64,000 bases of DNA from Macrobrachium rosenbergii (taxonomy: Eukaryota > Arthropoda > Malacostraca > Decapoda > Palaemonidae). The stretch covers positions 35,879,125 to 35,943,124 of the forward strand of contig NC_089783.1 of the NCBI RefSeq assembly GCF_040412425.1, in the 5' to 3' direction. Within the stretch, counting starts at the first letter, position 1, and each line of letters starts with the position of its first letter. A program made the translations under genes and the position numbers. The notes under the pieces are model-generated. The model saw only the letters and a program-made list of their open reading frames with translations. It made no database searches and was not told the DNA's origin. Below are positions 50,666 through 62,834 of the stretch, in pieces.

Positions 50666-51367
50666 CTACAGTATGTATATCAAATATCAAACAAAATTTA
50701 GAATGGATGAGACTGATGGTAAAGTAGTTTTCGTGCCTCTTTTATAATTAACTGTTTGATTACTAGTTTAACATAGTGTGGTGTAACTTAATGAATTGTA
50801 GTAATGTTGCATTCCATCTTCGGACAGCACTGTTTCTCTATCATAGCATAGACAATAAAAGTTGTTTAAGGGAGACATTTTCCTCATATCTGAGTAAGTG
50901 AAATAATTACAAAAGAGAAAATTATTTGATACAGGAGAATTGAAAGGGAGAAGTCCTAAAATGAAGGCGAATAGAACAGAAGTTCTGGAGTGTAATAAAA
51001 GAAGAAACGATTGATGAAGATTGAACTGCATTTATCGTTCAGGAGAATTTATTGTTCTTTCCTGCATGAGAACTCAAGATAACCTGCGAAGATATGTTCT
51101 AGATCTTTCAGTCCACAATCCGAATAAACACTGACAACAGACTCGAGTTACTTCATAGTGAAAGTATCAAAGGAATGAAATGACATTTGAGCTTCCCCTG
51201 AGATTGAAAATCTCAGAAATGATCGAAACTTATACAATGGAATTTAACCCATGTAATGCTATACAATAAGTCAGGCCGTGCTGATGAAACCTAAAAAGAA
51301 AGGTACACTTTTGTTTGAAAGTAAAATAAGGTAAAATATTAAAAAATAAAGTAAAAACAAGAAAAAA
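50666..51367. other. unique stretch, no gene recognised
   Basis: An 87-codon minus-strand frame (50768-51031) has no domain that I recognise. Confidence 0.45.
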
Positions 51368-51720
51368 TGCGTCGAAGTTTCTTCGGCGCAATCGAAAATA
51401 GATCTAACTTTCGATGGTCTTTGTATAATGCTGTATGACCCGCGGCCCATGAAACTAACCACGGCCCGGTGGTGGCCTATTCTATATCGCTGCCAGAAGC
51501 ACGATTATATCTATCTTTAACCTTTATTATATCTTTAACCTTTTGTATGTCTGATGATCAGAGGGTGGATGATCAACATACCAATGTGCAGCCCTCTAGC
51601 CTCAGCAGTTTTTATGATCTGAGGGCGGAGAGAAAAAGTGCGGAGAGAAAAAGTGCGGAGAGATAAAAGGGCGAACAGACAGACAAAGCCGGCACAATAG
51701 TTTTCTTTTCAGATAACTAA
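51368..51720 (+). mobile_element. multi-hairpin family B, copy 4 (internal deletion)
   Basis: The 5' hairpin TGCGTCGAAG/CTTCGGCGCA is present, but about 45 bp following it are missing, joining CAATCG directly to AAAATAGATCT. The first half of the central palindrome is also deleted, while the right half and the 3' AGTTTTCT hairpin remain. Confidence 0.88.
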
Positions 51721-52154
51721 AAATGTATACACGGAATCCCACATCTTTACAGAGAAAAGTTTTAAGAACTGGTTAATCTATCTTGACTATCTTTTCCCGG
51801 TTGCAAACAATATCTGAATGATTTAACATTTCATTGTATTCATTTTGCTTTTCACCATCTCTAATGAATGACCCGTATGTAATTTAAAAGGAGTATTATC
51901 GACATTATTAAGATTTCCGGAATGGCAAAAGAACAATTTTACCCAAATGATTGACTAATAATTCGGTTTTATTTGGAGGTTGGTTTTCAATTCATAAAAG
52001 AGAAAATCTAGTATATAAAATACACATTTTTGTGACTCTACCAATCTATTTATCTATTCCTTTTACCAGAATATCCTACTGCATAGAAAATGGCTCTTGT
52101 CCAAAGCTCCTGCACCAGCGTCCTTGAAGAGAATGATATTTTATTTTGTATAGT
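51721..52154. other. unique stretch, no gene seen
   Basis: No supported feature. Confidence 0.5.
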
Positions 52155-52158
52155 GCAG

Positions 52159-52392
52159 TTATTATTATTATTATTCAGGATATGAACCCTATCATATGGA
52201 GCACGACAACAAAAGGGGCCATAGACTTGAAATTCAAGCATCCATAGAAAATGGTGTACATTGGAAAGAAGTAACAGAAGGTAAAGGAAAATACAGAAAG
52301 AGATCAGTAATGAGGAAAACAGATAAATTAACGAATTTATAAAAAAAATAAATAAAAATGTAAGTAAATTATTAAAATACAAGGAGAAAAAG
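52159..52392 (+). mobile_element. ATT-linked repeat family C, copy 5
   Basis: A short (ATT)n run followed by CAGGATATGAACCCTATCAT, AAAAGGGGCCATAG and a long tail to ATACAAGGAGAAAAAG, similar in extent to copy 3. Confidence 0.88.
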
Positions 52393-52480
52393 AACCCTTT
52401 GGGAAAGAGAGAATAATTTTTGTTTCATTTAAAGCCTGACAGTCAACCGTTACACACTCCTTCCGATTACAGCTATTGTG

Positions 52481-52608
<128 letters not shown>

Positions 52609-52700
52609 TGTATATGTACATATATAATTTTTTTTCCTGAACACTCTCCTGCATTCACTGAAGGAACATGATTCACTTTTAACAAGATTTCATAAACTGA

Positions 52701-52702
<2 letters not shown>

Positions 52703-52769
<67 letters not shown>

Positions 52770-52934
52770 ACTTGGAAATTGAAGCACTGGAATAAGTTAA
52801 TTAGGTTAGAAACAAATCCTTTGACAGGGCTTATTAACTAGGTGAGTACTGAAGAAGAAAGCTTTAAAACGAGAAAAATAAAATGCATCCATATCACGCT
52901 TGAAATAATTTATGTGGAGGAAGATCCTTTTATA

Positions 52935-52995
<61 letters not shown>
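52703..52995. repeat. inverted (CT)n / (GA)n pair
   Basis: A 63-bp CT run (52703-52765) and a 58-bp GA run (52938-52995) are complementary across about 170 bp of unique DNA and could pair. Confidence 0.9.
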
Positions 52996-52997
<2 letters not shown>

Positions 52998-53930
52998 ACA
53001 AATATTGAGTGCTTGTAAGCAGTGTGTTTCCATCTCTGTGCACAATGTTTCAGAGCAATATAGCATTTAATATAGCTCCCCCCCCACAAAAAAAAGAGTA
53101 AAAATCAAGCACACACATAAGCAAATCCAGAAAGTGAGAATTCGGAAGAGGTAGAGTGAGATTAGGATTAAATTAGAGTAAAACCACAGGAGAGGGAAGA
53201 GAAGGTAATATAATTTTAGTATAATAGTCTACCTCAGAGCATAAGAGAGAGAGAGAGAGAGAGGAGAAACTGCGTGCTTTTAAACAGCGTATTACCCACA
53301 CTGCGCATGCTATTTCAGAGCAAAATGTCATTTAATATAGACAAAAAAAAAAAAAAAACAATTTCAATCAAATACAAGAAAATAATGCGCCGAAGTTTCT
53401 TCGGCGCAATCGAGTTTTCTTTACAGCGTATAATCAAGGTTACCGAAAATACTGTAGATCTATCTTTCGGCGGTCTCGGTATAATGCGGTATGAGCCGCA
53501 GCCCATGAAACTTTAACCACGGCCCGATGGTGGCATATCCGATATCGTTGCCAGACGGACGATTATGCCAACTTTAACCTTAAATAAAATAAATACTACA
53601 GAGGTTAGAGGGCTGCAATTTGGTATGTTTGATGACTGGTGGGTGGATGATCAACATACCATTTTGCAGCCCTCTAGCTTCAATAGTTTTTAAGATCTGA
53701 GGGCGGACAGGAAAAAGTGCGGACGGGCAGACAAAGCCGGCACAATAGTTTTCTTTCCAGAAAACTAAACGCATACACACATAAGTAAATCCAACAGAAA
53801 CTGAGAATTGGGAAAAGGCAAAGCAGGAGTGGGATTAAATTAGAATAAAACCACAGGAAAGGGAAGAGAACGTCATAATGTTGCAGAATAACCATCTACC
53901 CTAAAGCAGAAAGACGCTGCTTTTGCACAA
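52996..53930 (+). repeat. ~330-bp tandem repeat J, interrupted by a B element
   Basis: Unit 1 (52996-53262) and unit 2 (53263-53385 plus 53769-53900) share TTTCAGAGCAA(A/T)AT, CATTTAATATAG, ACACACATAAG(C/T)AAATCC and ATTAAATTAGA(G/A)TAAAACC. Unit 2 is split by B copy 5. The start of a third unit (GCTTTTGCACAATAATGCC) follows. Confidence 0.85.
53386..53768 (+). mobile_element. multi-hairpin family B, copy 5 (inserted in repeat J)
   Basis: The perfect 5' hairpin TGCGCCGAA-GTTTC-TTCGGCGCA, the ATAGATCTATC hairpin region (with a small insertion), the central palindrome and the 3' hairpin AGTTTTCTTTCCAGAAAACT are all present. Its boundaries are well constrained by comparison with the uninterrupted J unit. 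Confidence 0.93.
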
Positions 53931-54353
53931 TAATGCCAAGAAGGGTTCCTCTTAATACGAAGGGGAGGCGAAAAGATAAATAGAAATGAGGAAAACAGAC
54001 AAAAGACCGCTGAAAAGAAGAATGGTTACGGGACGTAAGGGTACAAAAGGGAGAGTAAATGGGTGGAAATGCACAAGTAAATAAATAGAAACTAAGGGAA
54101 ACGAGTGGATTCGTTATATAGTGAGGTAAGCATGAAAGAGGTTAGTAGCGCAGTTTTGCCTGTACGAAGTGAATCGTGGATTAGCTGATTGGTAGACTGA
54201 CCAATCAAAATACTTCCTTCGTAACGTACAAAAATTATTGAAAATCTTAGGTAAATTCACGAAAATTATTTTTATTCGTGTTTCGTCAAGGAATAGGAGG
54301 CGACTGTAAGAATTGCTGCACAATCTGCAGTCATGTAACTCATATTTTGAAGA

Positions 54354-54658
54354 GTGGAATATAGAGTTTAGGGCAAAGGCCAAGCACTGGAACCTATGAG
54401 GTCATTCTGCGCTGGAAAGGAAATTGACAGTAGGTAGGTTTGAAAGATGTAACAGGAGGGAAACCTCGCAGTTGCACTGTGAAATAATTGTTAGGAGAGG
54501 GTGGATAGCAAGATGGAAGAAATATAATATGAATGGAGGTGTATTTAAAGGAAGGGAAGGGGGTGCAGCTAGGGGCCGAAGGGGCGCTGCAAAGAACCTT
54601 TAGTAATGCCCACAGTGCACCCCGAGAGGCGCACTGACGGCACTATCCCCCTACGGGG
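54354..54658 (+). mobile_element. dispersed repeat family A, copy 13 (full length)
   Basis: Starts GGAATATAGAGTTTAGGGC and ends CCCCCTACGGGG, with GTGCACCCCGAGAGGCGCACT, split as GTGCACCCCG + AGAGGCGCACT, at the internal inverted pair. Confidence 0.9.
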
Positions 54659-54735
54659 CTTAAGGAGCAAAATCAAATAACTTGGGCATCAGGGCACAAA
54701 CCTCCGTAGGCACATAAGACGGGATTGGCATGGTT

Positions 54736-54739
<4 letters not shown>

Positions 54740-54816
<77 letters not shown>

Positions 54817-54914
54817 CTGAGAATTAAGAGCCACAGAAGCGTTACAAATATTCTTGTACACGACTGTGGCTTTTAATTCTCGATATTATAACCTCGTTAC
54901 AGGGTCGCCTTGTT

Positions 54915-55012
<98 letters not shown>
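54740..55012. repeat. two (AAT)n arrays
   Basis: AAT runs at about 54740-54815 and 54920-55012, separated by a short segment that contains an inverted pair (TGAGAATTAAGAGCCACA against TGTGGCTTTTAATTCTCG) around GAAGCG. Confidence 0.95.
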
Positions 55013-55246
55013 TGAAGGGAGTAGACCCTCTTTTAAACAGGTCTTATTAAAAAGGATGGCTGTATTATGCGAATTTATCTTATATTTTAATAAAAGACTT
55101 CCAATATTCCGCACACTGTCCTTTTCCAACATGAATATCGACCAGTTACTGACTAACATCGCTGAGCCTGAAAAGCAAATCATAAGGAGGATAGAAAAGA
55201 CACTATATAAGATAAATTCGCATAATACAGCCATCCTTTTTAATAA
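55013..55246. pseudogene. Penelope-like element N-terminal fragment in a perfect inverted repeat
   Basis: Arms 55044-55084 and 55206-55246 are perfect 41-bp inverted complements around a 121-bp centre. Read from either side each arm encodes KINSHNTAILFN. On the minus strand this continues as KTCLKEGLLPSY, which resembles the conserved N-terminal C...LLP.Y segment of Penelope-like ORFs. The plus-strand centre encodes NIAEPEKQIIRRIEKTLY directly before it. So the fragment looks like element sequence with a partial inverted copy, a structure known for this class. Confidence 0.65.
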
Positions 55247-55431
55247 TAATAATAATAATAACTGCTTCTTTCAGAGGATGATCAAGTACGCAAAATGTAA
55301 CTTTTCATGCAACAAAATTGATTAGTAAATGGCAAATCTGGTATAGGTAAATTAAGCAATATGACACGCATAACTGCTCTGGACAGATTGCCACTTCTTA
55401 AAACAACAAAATAAAATGTAATTGTTTGGTA

Positions 55432-55433
<2 letters not shown>

Positions 55434-55500
<67 letters not shown>

Positions 55501-55527
55501 CATTATTATTATTATTATTATTACTAC
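55434..55527. repeat. (ATT)n array
   Basis: About 90 bp of ATT with one CATT change. Confidence 0.98.
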
Positions 55528-55650
55528 TTTTTTTTGTCTATCACAGTCATCCTATTCGACTGGGTGGTTTTTATAGTGTGGGGTTCCGGGTTGCATCCAG
55601 CCTCCTTAGGAATCCATCACTTTTCTCACTATATGAGCTGTTTCTACTAG
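55528..55650 (-). mobile_element. tRNA-derived SINE with (AAT)n tail, copy 2
   Basis: Reverse complement of the type at 36424-36575: GTCTATCACAGTCATCCTAT, TTATAGTGTGGGGTTCCGGG and GCATCCAGCCTCCTTAGGA. The A-box end has been replaced by unrelated sequence (CTAGCACACTCTT). Confidence 0.8.
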
Positions 55651-55657
55651 CACACTC

Positions 55658-55728
<71 letters not shown>

Positions 55729-55795
55729 TCAGTAGATGAAACCAATTAACATGGAACAAGCACACCAAAGGGGCCACTGACTTAAAAAAGAGATG
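55651..55795 (+). mobile_element. (ATT)n array plus family C copy 6 (short)
   Basis: ATT run followed by CAGTAGATGAAACCAATT, ACATGGAACAAGCACACC and AAAGGGGCCACTGACTT, where the copy ends. Confidence 0.88.
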
Positions 55796-56701
<906 letters not shown>

Positions 56702-57085
56702 GATAGGTATAGGCACTGCATCATAAATAACAGATACAATCAGCTGCCTCTCTCAAAGGAATACCAAGAGAGTAAGGTTTAATGTTTTTTTCTTTTTTTT
56801 TTGTCAATTACTGCTGACTGGAGTCTGCTCACGCGGTGGTGTGACAACCATGGAAATATGCTTTTTTCTATCCAATTTTTTTTCCTGTTTTTCCGTTTCC
56901 ATTTTCTATTTTCATCAATTTTGGCTTTAAGTAACCGTTTGCCCTTGCTTTCTAATTCTCAGGAACTCTTTAGAATCTGTAACTGTCTCATTTTTTTTGC
57001 AGTGACTCTTTGTTCTCTAACTCTGTGTCTCTCTGTCTCTGTCTCTCTCTCTCTCTAGAAAAACTCATACACATGCATACATACG

Positions 57086-57090
<5 letters not shown>

Positions 57091-57175
<85 letters not shown>
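57091..57175. repeat. (AT)n array
   Basis: About 85 bp of AT. Just downstream (57215-57285) are three 22-25 bp units of GTTATTTTTTGTATATAAAG. Confidence 0.98.
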
Positions 57176-57183
<8 letters not shown>

Positions 57184-57289
57184 ATATATGAGTGTTTGTG
57201 CATGTGCATGTGAGTTATTTTTTGTATATAAAGGGAGTTATTTTTTTGTATATAAAGAGTTATTTTTTGTATATAAAGAGAAAAAGGAA

Positions 57290-57960
57290 AAAAGAATGAT
57301 GGTATTAAGATCTCGAGGAACTGTAGGTCCCTCGTATGTAAATAAATCTTCAGCATTCGTATTCCAGAACACCTCATAATCCAGAAGACAACTGATAACG
57401 AAAAATCATAAATAAACGCACAAGTCAATCGATTTGGCTTCGCCGTAGACAATATATCATACCTTATCACGAAAGGAGAATGGTTTCCTGATACGTCTCA
57501 TGAGATGTCAAAACCTATGATTGATGTGAAGACAGTCGACTTTATGTTTTTTTTATTTATTTACTTTTTGGGCTCACTTGTAACTTCTACGTTTCAGAAT
57601 TATTTTTGCTGCTGAAATCATCAAACGGTGCCGCCTGCTACAATGCCTGCTTTCTTTTTTTTCTTTCTTTCTTTAAATCTTCACCTGAAAACCCTTATGA
57701 ACAGTCAACAAACTATAAACATTACGAGGGTTCCCAAGGGAAATCAGCCTGCAGAAAGGGACAAGCCATAGAAGAATGTGATAAATAAGTACATAGGAGG
57801 GAATAGAACATAAAACCTACACACCAGAATCCAGGAGACGTAAGCAGAAGACAGGAATGAATTTGCTATTTGCTTAACCATTTGGAGGTCAGAAGATTCT
57901 ATAAGTTTACTAAGCAAAATGTCCCACTATTTAGTCGTAGCCAAAAATAACAGGTAAAAA
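57290..57960. other. unique stretch, no gene seen
   Basis: A 60-codon frame at 57606-57788 shows no domain. Confidence 0.45.
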
Positions 57961-57961
57961 A

Positions 57962-58347
57962 TGCGCCAAAGTCTCTTCGGCGCAATCGAGTTTTCTGTAC
58001 AGCCACTGCAGCGTATAATCAAGCCCAACGAAAATAGATCTATCGTTCTGTGGTCTCGGTGTAATGCTGTATGAGCCGCGGCCCATGAAACTTTAACCCA
58101 GGCCCGTTGGTGGCCTATCCTATATCGTTGCCAGAAGCACGAGTATAGTTAACTTTAACCTTAAAAAAAAAACTACTGAGGCTAGAGGGCTGCAATTTTG
58201 TATGTTTGATGATTGGAGGGTGGATGATCAGCGTACCAGTTAGCAGTCCTCTATCCTCAGTAGTTTTTAAGATCTGAGTGCGGATAGAATAACGTGCGGA
58301 CGGACAGACAAAGCCGGCACAACAGTTTTCTTTTACAGAAAACTAAT
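57962..58347 (+). mobile_element. multi-hairpin family B, copy 6 (full length)
   Basis: All parts are present: 5' hairpin (two changes), CGAGTTTTCTGTACAG, the ATAGATCTATC hairpin with damaged arms, the central palindrome and 3' hairpin AGTTTTCTTTTACAGAAAACT (split: AGTTTTCTTTT + ACAGAAAACT). Confidence 0.92.
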
Positions 58348-58950
58348 AAAACGAAATCTCTTACCAATAACCATTTCGAGGATTCGCTGATTGAAGGTAT
58401 ATACCAATTAAAAAAGTTTTTAACTGGTAACGTATGTTAAATATTTCTAAGGTGAATATGGCTGATCGTACAGTCCTCTATAATGAGAATATAAACAATA
58501 TATTTGTTAATCCTTTTCCATCATCTTATATTTCATCGTGCCATGAAGCCACTTGTCTATCACAAACTCTATTCCATTATATTTCTCCTTATTTGTATTC
58601 CACCCATTCATGATCTCTGCTTCATCTGTTCTCTTATACCCTGTAATCATTCTTCTTCTTATTTTCCTTTCGGATTATGTAGAGCCATTCACTAACATTT
58701 TTCTAAAGGAACATCCTTTTGCTTCGGGGTAGCTTACGTCACTAGAATTATATTGCCTTTTCCCTCTCCTTTCGTATATTCTCATCCAATTCTGTTCTTT
58801 CGCCTCTTCTAAACTCTCACTTCCATTTGGTTGTGCTGAATTATATTTAATTTTTCATCTACAGTGAATGAGATACGCGCTTAATGGTATGAACAGAAAG
58901 GGCTAGACAGTGTAATCAAACACACAATCTTAGGACTTTGAATGAAACGC
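58348..58950. other. unique stretch, no gene recognised
   Basis: Pyrimidine-rich. A 63-codon frame (58504-58695) reads as hydrophobic without a known domain. Confidence 0.45.
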
Positions 58951-58952
58951 TA

Positions 58953-58984
<32 letters not shown>

Positions 58985-58997
58985 ACACACACACACA
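58953..58997. repeat. (CT)n then (CA)n
   Basis: Short compound microsatellite. Confidence 0.95.
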
Positions 58998-59498
58998 TTC
59001 GTAGAGTATCCGGGTACATCCCATAACCCGCCTGTGTTACCAGAAGTGACAGGCGAAGACCAAAGCTACTTCCTTTGATAAGAGTGAATCACTTGTTCCC
59101 TTTACTACAAATCCATTTACTGAAAGATTGCCAAATTTAAGCAGAGAATATCTACAGTAAAACAGTTCGCTCTTTCATTGTCCTCTGGCAAACCATTGCA
59201 TTTTTTAAGGTTTAAATTTTGTTTTAAAAATTTCCATGGTATAACTGTGGCTCTCAGCGAGCAAATGAAAGTGATTGTTTGGTAAAAACATGAAGCACTA
59301 AATATTTGGAAATTTCTAGCATGTAATGTGTAATTAGGAACTAGCTTGCTCTTTTACTCTGTCCTTACTGTCTCCGTTTTCTTATTCAAATTACTTTCAA
59401 GAAGAAAAAATATTCTGTAGACTCATGTAACATCAATTTATTAGAAGGCACTGTCAACTATATTATTTAACTTCATTTCATTTTACTGTATCTGTCTC
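58998..59498. other. unique stretch, no gene seen
   Basis: No supported feature. Confidence 0.5.
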
Positions 59499-59499
59499 T

Positions 59500-59501
59500 G
59501 C

Positions 59502-59564
<63 letters not shown>

Positions 59565-59720
59565 AAAGATGAACCCTATTCATATGGAACAAGCCTACAG
59601 GGGCCACTGACCTGAAATTCAAGTTTCCAAAGAATATGGTGCTCATTAGGAAGTAAGAGAAGGCAAAGGGAAATATAGTAAGAAGAGATCACTCATTAAG
59701 ATAAAATAAACTTACAAATC
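59500..59720 (+). mobile_element. ATT-linked repeat family C, copy 7
   Basis: A 60-bp ATT run followed by CAAAAGATGAACCCTATTCA, CAGGGGCCACTGACC, TGAAATTCAAGTTTCC and GGTGCTCATTAGGAAG. Close to consensus. Confidence 0.9.
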
Positions 59721-59954
59721 AATAAGCCTAGATACTTCCTTGTTTGTCCGTCCCTCGTTAAAATGACGAAGCATCAGCTGTTTTTCTCTGGAAAAAGGAA
59801 TATATTCCCTACAGGATTTACTTTATTTCGATAGCTATTATTCACCAGCACGCGTAGTACGGCAATGAGCTCTTCTAGGAAGGCTTTGTGTCACATAACT
59901 TAATTTTAAATCTCTTTGGCAACTTTTAATTCAGTTACAGAGCCACCCCGACCG

Positions 59955-59958
<4 letters not shown>

Positions 59959-60008
<50 letters not shown>
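59959..60008. repeat. (GA)n array
   Basis: About 50 bp of GA. Confidence 0.98.
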
Positions 60009-60012
<4 letters not shown>

Positions 60013-60216
60013 GTACCACCCCAATCCCCCCACCCAAAACCAAGTAACCCCTTCCCCCACAAAAAAAAAAACGACTATTGACATATTCTTTTTTTTTGTT
60101 CATGATTTTCTTAAAAGAGGATAAATTTGGTTATACCAAAACAGTTAAAAACCTACTGGTCAAATCTGTTTTGGGAGATTCATCAAAATGATGAATGTTA
60201 TTCATGAATTGAGTGT

Positions 60217-60518
60217 TGAATATAGAATTTAGGCCTAAGGCCAAGCACTGAGGCCAACGGGGTCATTCAGCGCTGAAACGAAAATTGACAGTAAAGGTTT
60301 GACAGGTGTAACAGGAGGAAAACCTTGCAGTTGCGCCATGAATCAATTGTTAGGAGAGCGTGGAAAGTAAGAAGGAAGAAAGAGAATATGAAAGGAGGTA
60401 CAGTAAAAGGAGCAAAAGGGGTTGCAGCTAGGGGGCTGAAGGCACGCTGCAAAGAACCTTAAGTAATGCCTATAGTGCACCGCATGAGGTGCACTGACGG
60501 CACTACCCCCTACGGGAG
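60217..60518 (+). mobile_element. dispersed repeat family A, copy 14 (full length)
   Basis: From TATAGAATTTAGGCC to CCCCCTACGGGAG, with the GTGCACCGCATGAGGTGCAC inverted pair intact. An 8-mer TTCATGAA occurs at 60201-60208 and 60522-60529 and could be a target duplication, but it is not adjacent to the usual start. Confidence 0.9.
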
Positions 60519-60864
60519 TTTTTCATGAAAGCATTAAAAATATCTTTGTTTTCGTGGAAGGAGTTCAAAGCTTAGTAGCTTCAAGACGGAAGCGTGCAAT
60601 AACAATTATTCTAACACATTTCAAACTGATATTATATTAACTTCTTCCATCTAAAGTGGGTTTAGGTAAAACTTTACGTGTTTTTGATATGATTCAATTA
60701 AAAGAAATAATTGAAAATAGGCCCATAAAGAAAACACACAAATGAAATAACAAAGTTAACATTTAAATCATAAGTAAAAGACAAAGGTAACCTAAGAATC
60801 TGGAGTAACAATAAGACCTCAGACAGAAGAAAGATAAATTTTTTCACTTAAAAACTACAAGGCT

Positions 60865-60866
<2 letters not shown>
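60519..60866. other. unique stretch, no gene seen
   Basis: No supported feature. Confidence 0.5.
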
Positions 60867-60867
<1 letters not shown>

Positions 60868-60946
<79 letters not shown>

Positions 60947-61003
60947 TGCGTTGACCTAGGTTTTAGATAAGGAATGAGATTTACATTTCATAAATAAGAA
61001 ATG

Positions 61004-61074
<71 letters not shown>

Positions 61075-61129
61075 CTAAGGGCTGGATGTGAAACGGAAGT
61101 GAAAGATCAGATCTGAAACTTTTATGCAG

Positions 61130-61196
<67 letters not shown>
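60868..61196 (+). repeat. three GA arrays with ~65-bp spacers
   Basis: GA runs of about 75, 63 and 64 bp. The two spacers share only weak similarity (GGTTTTAGATAAGG, GGGCTGGATGTGAAACGG), unlike the well-conserved spacers at 10 and 43 kb. Confidence 0.9.
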
Positions 61197-61197
<1 letters not shown>

Positions 61198-61524
61198 AAT
61201 TCACATGTTGAAAACACGTTGAGGGTAGAGCTTAGACACCTCCCTTCATAAAATGCGACAGTGTCTGTGGAAAAAGAGAGATATGAATGTCAAGCCTCCC
61301 CAATAGTTCCTACCGAATGACACTCGCAACGTTTAACTGTCAGGCGTTAAGTGAAAGGGGGAATTTATTCTTCCCTTTTTCTAGGGGGGTCCGCTTTTTA
61401 TTTTTCCTCATACGAAGGAAATGTATCGGTCTCCCCAAGTACTTAGGCATAAGTGGTTTCTTGGTACTTGGGACGGGAGGCATTTTTAGGGCGGTTAGTA
61501 AATCTCTGGACAGATACGTGGATT

Positions 61525-61902
61525 TTAGTTTTCTGTGAAAGAAAACTGTTGTGCCGGCTTTTTCTGTCCGTCCGCACTTTTTCTGTCCGCCCTCAGATCT
61601 TAAAAACTACTGAGGCTAGAGGGCTGCAAATTGGTATGTTGATCACTCACCGTCTAATCATCAAACATACCTAATTGCAGCCTCTAGCCTGAGTAGTTTT
61701 TATTTTATTTATGGTTAAAGTTAGCCATAATCGTGCATCTGGCAACGATATAGGCCAGTCCACCACCGGGCCGTGGTTAAAGTTTCATGGGCCGCTGCTC
61801 ATACAGCATAATACCGAGACCACCGAAAGATAGATCTATTTTCGGTGGCCTTCATTATACGATGTACAGATAACTCGACTGCGCCGAAGAAACTACGGTG
61901 CA
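61525..61902 (-). mobile_element. multi-hairpin family B, copy 7
   Basis: Full length, reverse orientation. The CCACCGAAAGATAGATCTAT and TTTCGGTGG hairpin is perfect here. The outer CGCCGAAG hairpin has mismatches. Confidence 0.92.
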
Positions 61903-62280
61903 TTTCTTACTTGTTTTTATTGCAGACACAATCGTACAGTATGTGTATGCACTTTATGTGTTGGATTTATTCATAAAATAAGTGGAAAACTTTACTAGAA
62001 ATTTTATAAGAAAGGATACGTATAACTAAATCATCTCCTATGCTTATTTGGAAATCTTTATTATTTCCTTTATCCTACGTACACTTTTCTTTTCTACAAA
62101 TGACAAAATTAATTCGTCTGGGGAGAAACAAACTATGATAAACAGAATGACACTATGAATGCCTGCAATGGTTTTTGCAAACAGTGAAGAGATATTAACA
62201 ATAGCAAATCAGTCTTTGAAGCGTTTTCGCTTCAGCAACATGGAATTCTCATACCTTTCTTTACAAATCTTTCCAATATA

Positions 62281-62640
62281 ATTTAAACCATTTTATCCTT
62301 AAGTGTATTACCCGACCTTTGTTTTTGTCTCGCAGTTTTGTCAGGTTCGTACCGGGGATTGCCGCAGTCTTTTAAAACAATGAAACATGAAATTTATATT
62401 ACGAATATTAGAACACATTAAACATCACACATCAATCATTGCTTATGCATCTTTTCTACGTAATTTAGCTTATTTTATCCTCAAGTGTATTCTCCAACCT
62501 TTGATTCTGTTTTGCAATGTTGTCTGATTCGAACTGCTCTGAAAACAGGAGATTGTTGCAGCATTTTGAATCATTGAAACGTTTATACTTAATATTACGA
62601 ATGTTAGAACACGTAAAATGTCACTCATCAATCACATACA
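62281..62640 (+). repeat. ~181-bp tandem duplication
   Basis: Units beginning near 62281 and 62462 share TTTTATCCT(T/C)AAGTGTATT, CAACCTTTG-like, ATTACGAAT(A/G)TTAGAACAC and CATCAATCA blocks, with moderate divergence. Confidence 0.85.
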
Positions 62641-62689
62641 CATATTCTTTCGGCCCATCTCTCTCGTTTTTGAGCATCAGCAATAAGGC

Positions 62690-62764
62690 TTCCTTTACCC
62701 TCTCTTACTTCCTAATGAGCACCATATTACAGTGGGCTTGTTCCATATGAACAGGGCCCATCTT

Positions 62765-62830
<66 letters not shown>
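62690..62830 (-). mobile_element. ATT-linked repeat family C, copy 8
   Basis: Reverse copy: CTTCCTAATGAGCACCATAT, GGGCTTGTTCCATATGAAC and CATCTTCTGAATAAT leading into (AAT)n. The middle segment (TTGAAATTCAAGC equivalent) is missing. Confidence 0.88.

Positions 62831-62834
<4 letters not shown>

Noticed and set aside
60201..60529. TTCATGAA on both sides of A copy 14 as a target-site duplication
   Set aside because: The left copy is separated from the usual start of the family, and other A copies show no comparable flanking repeat; it may be chance.
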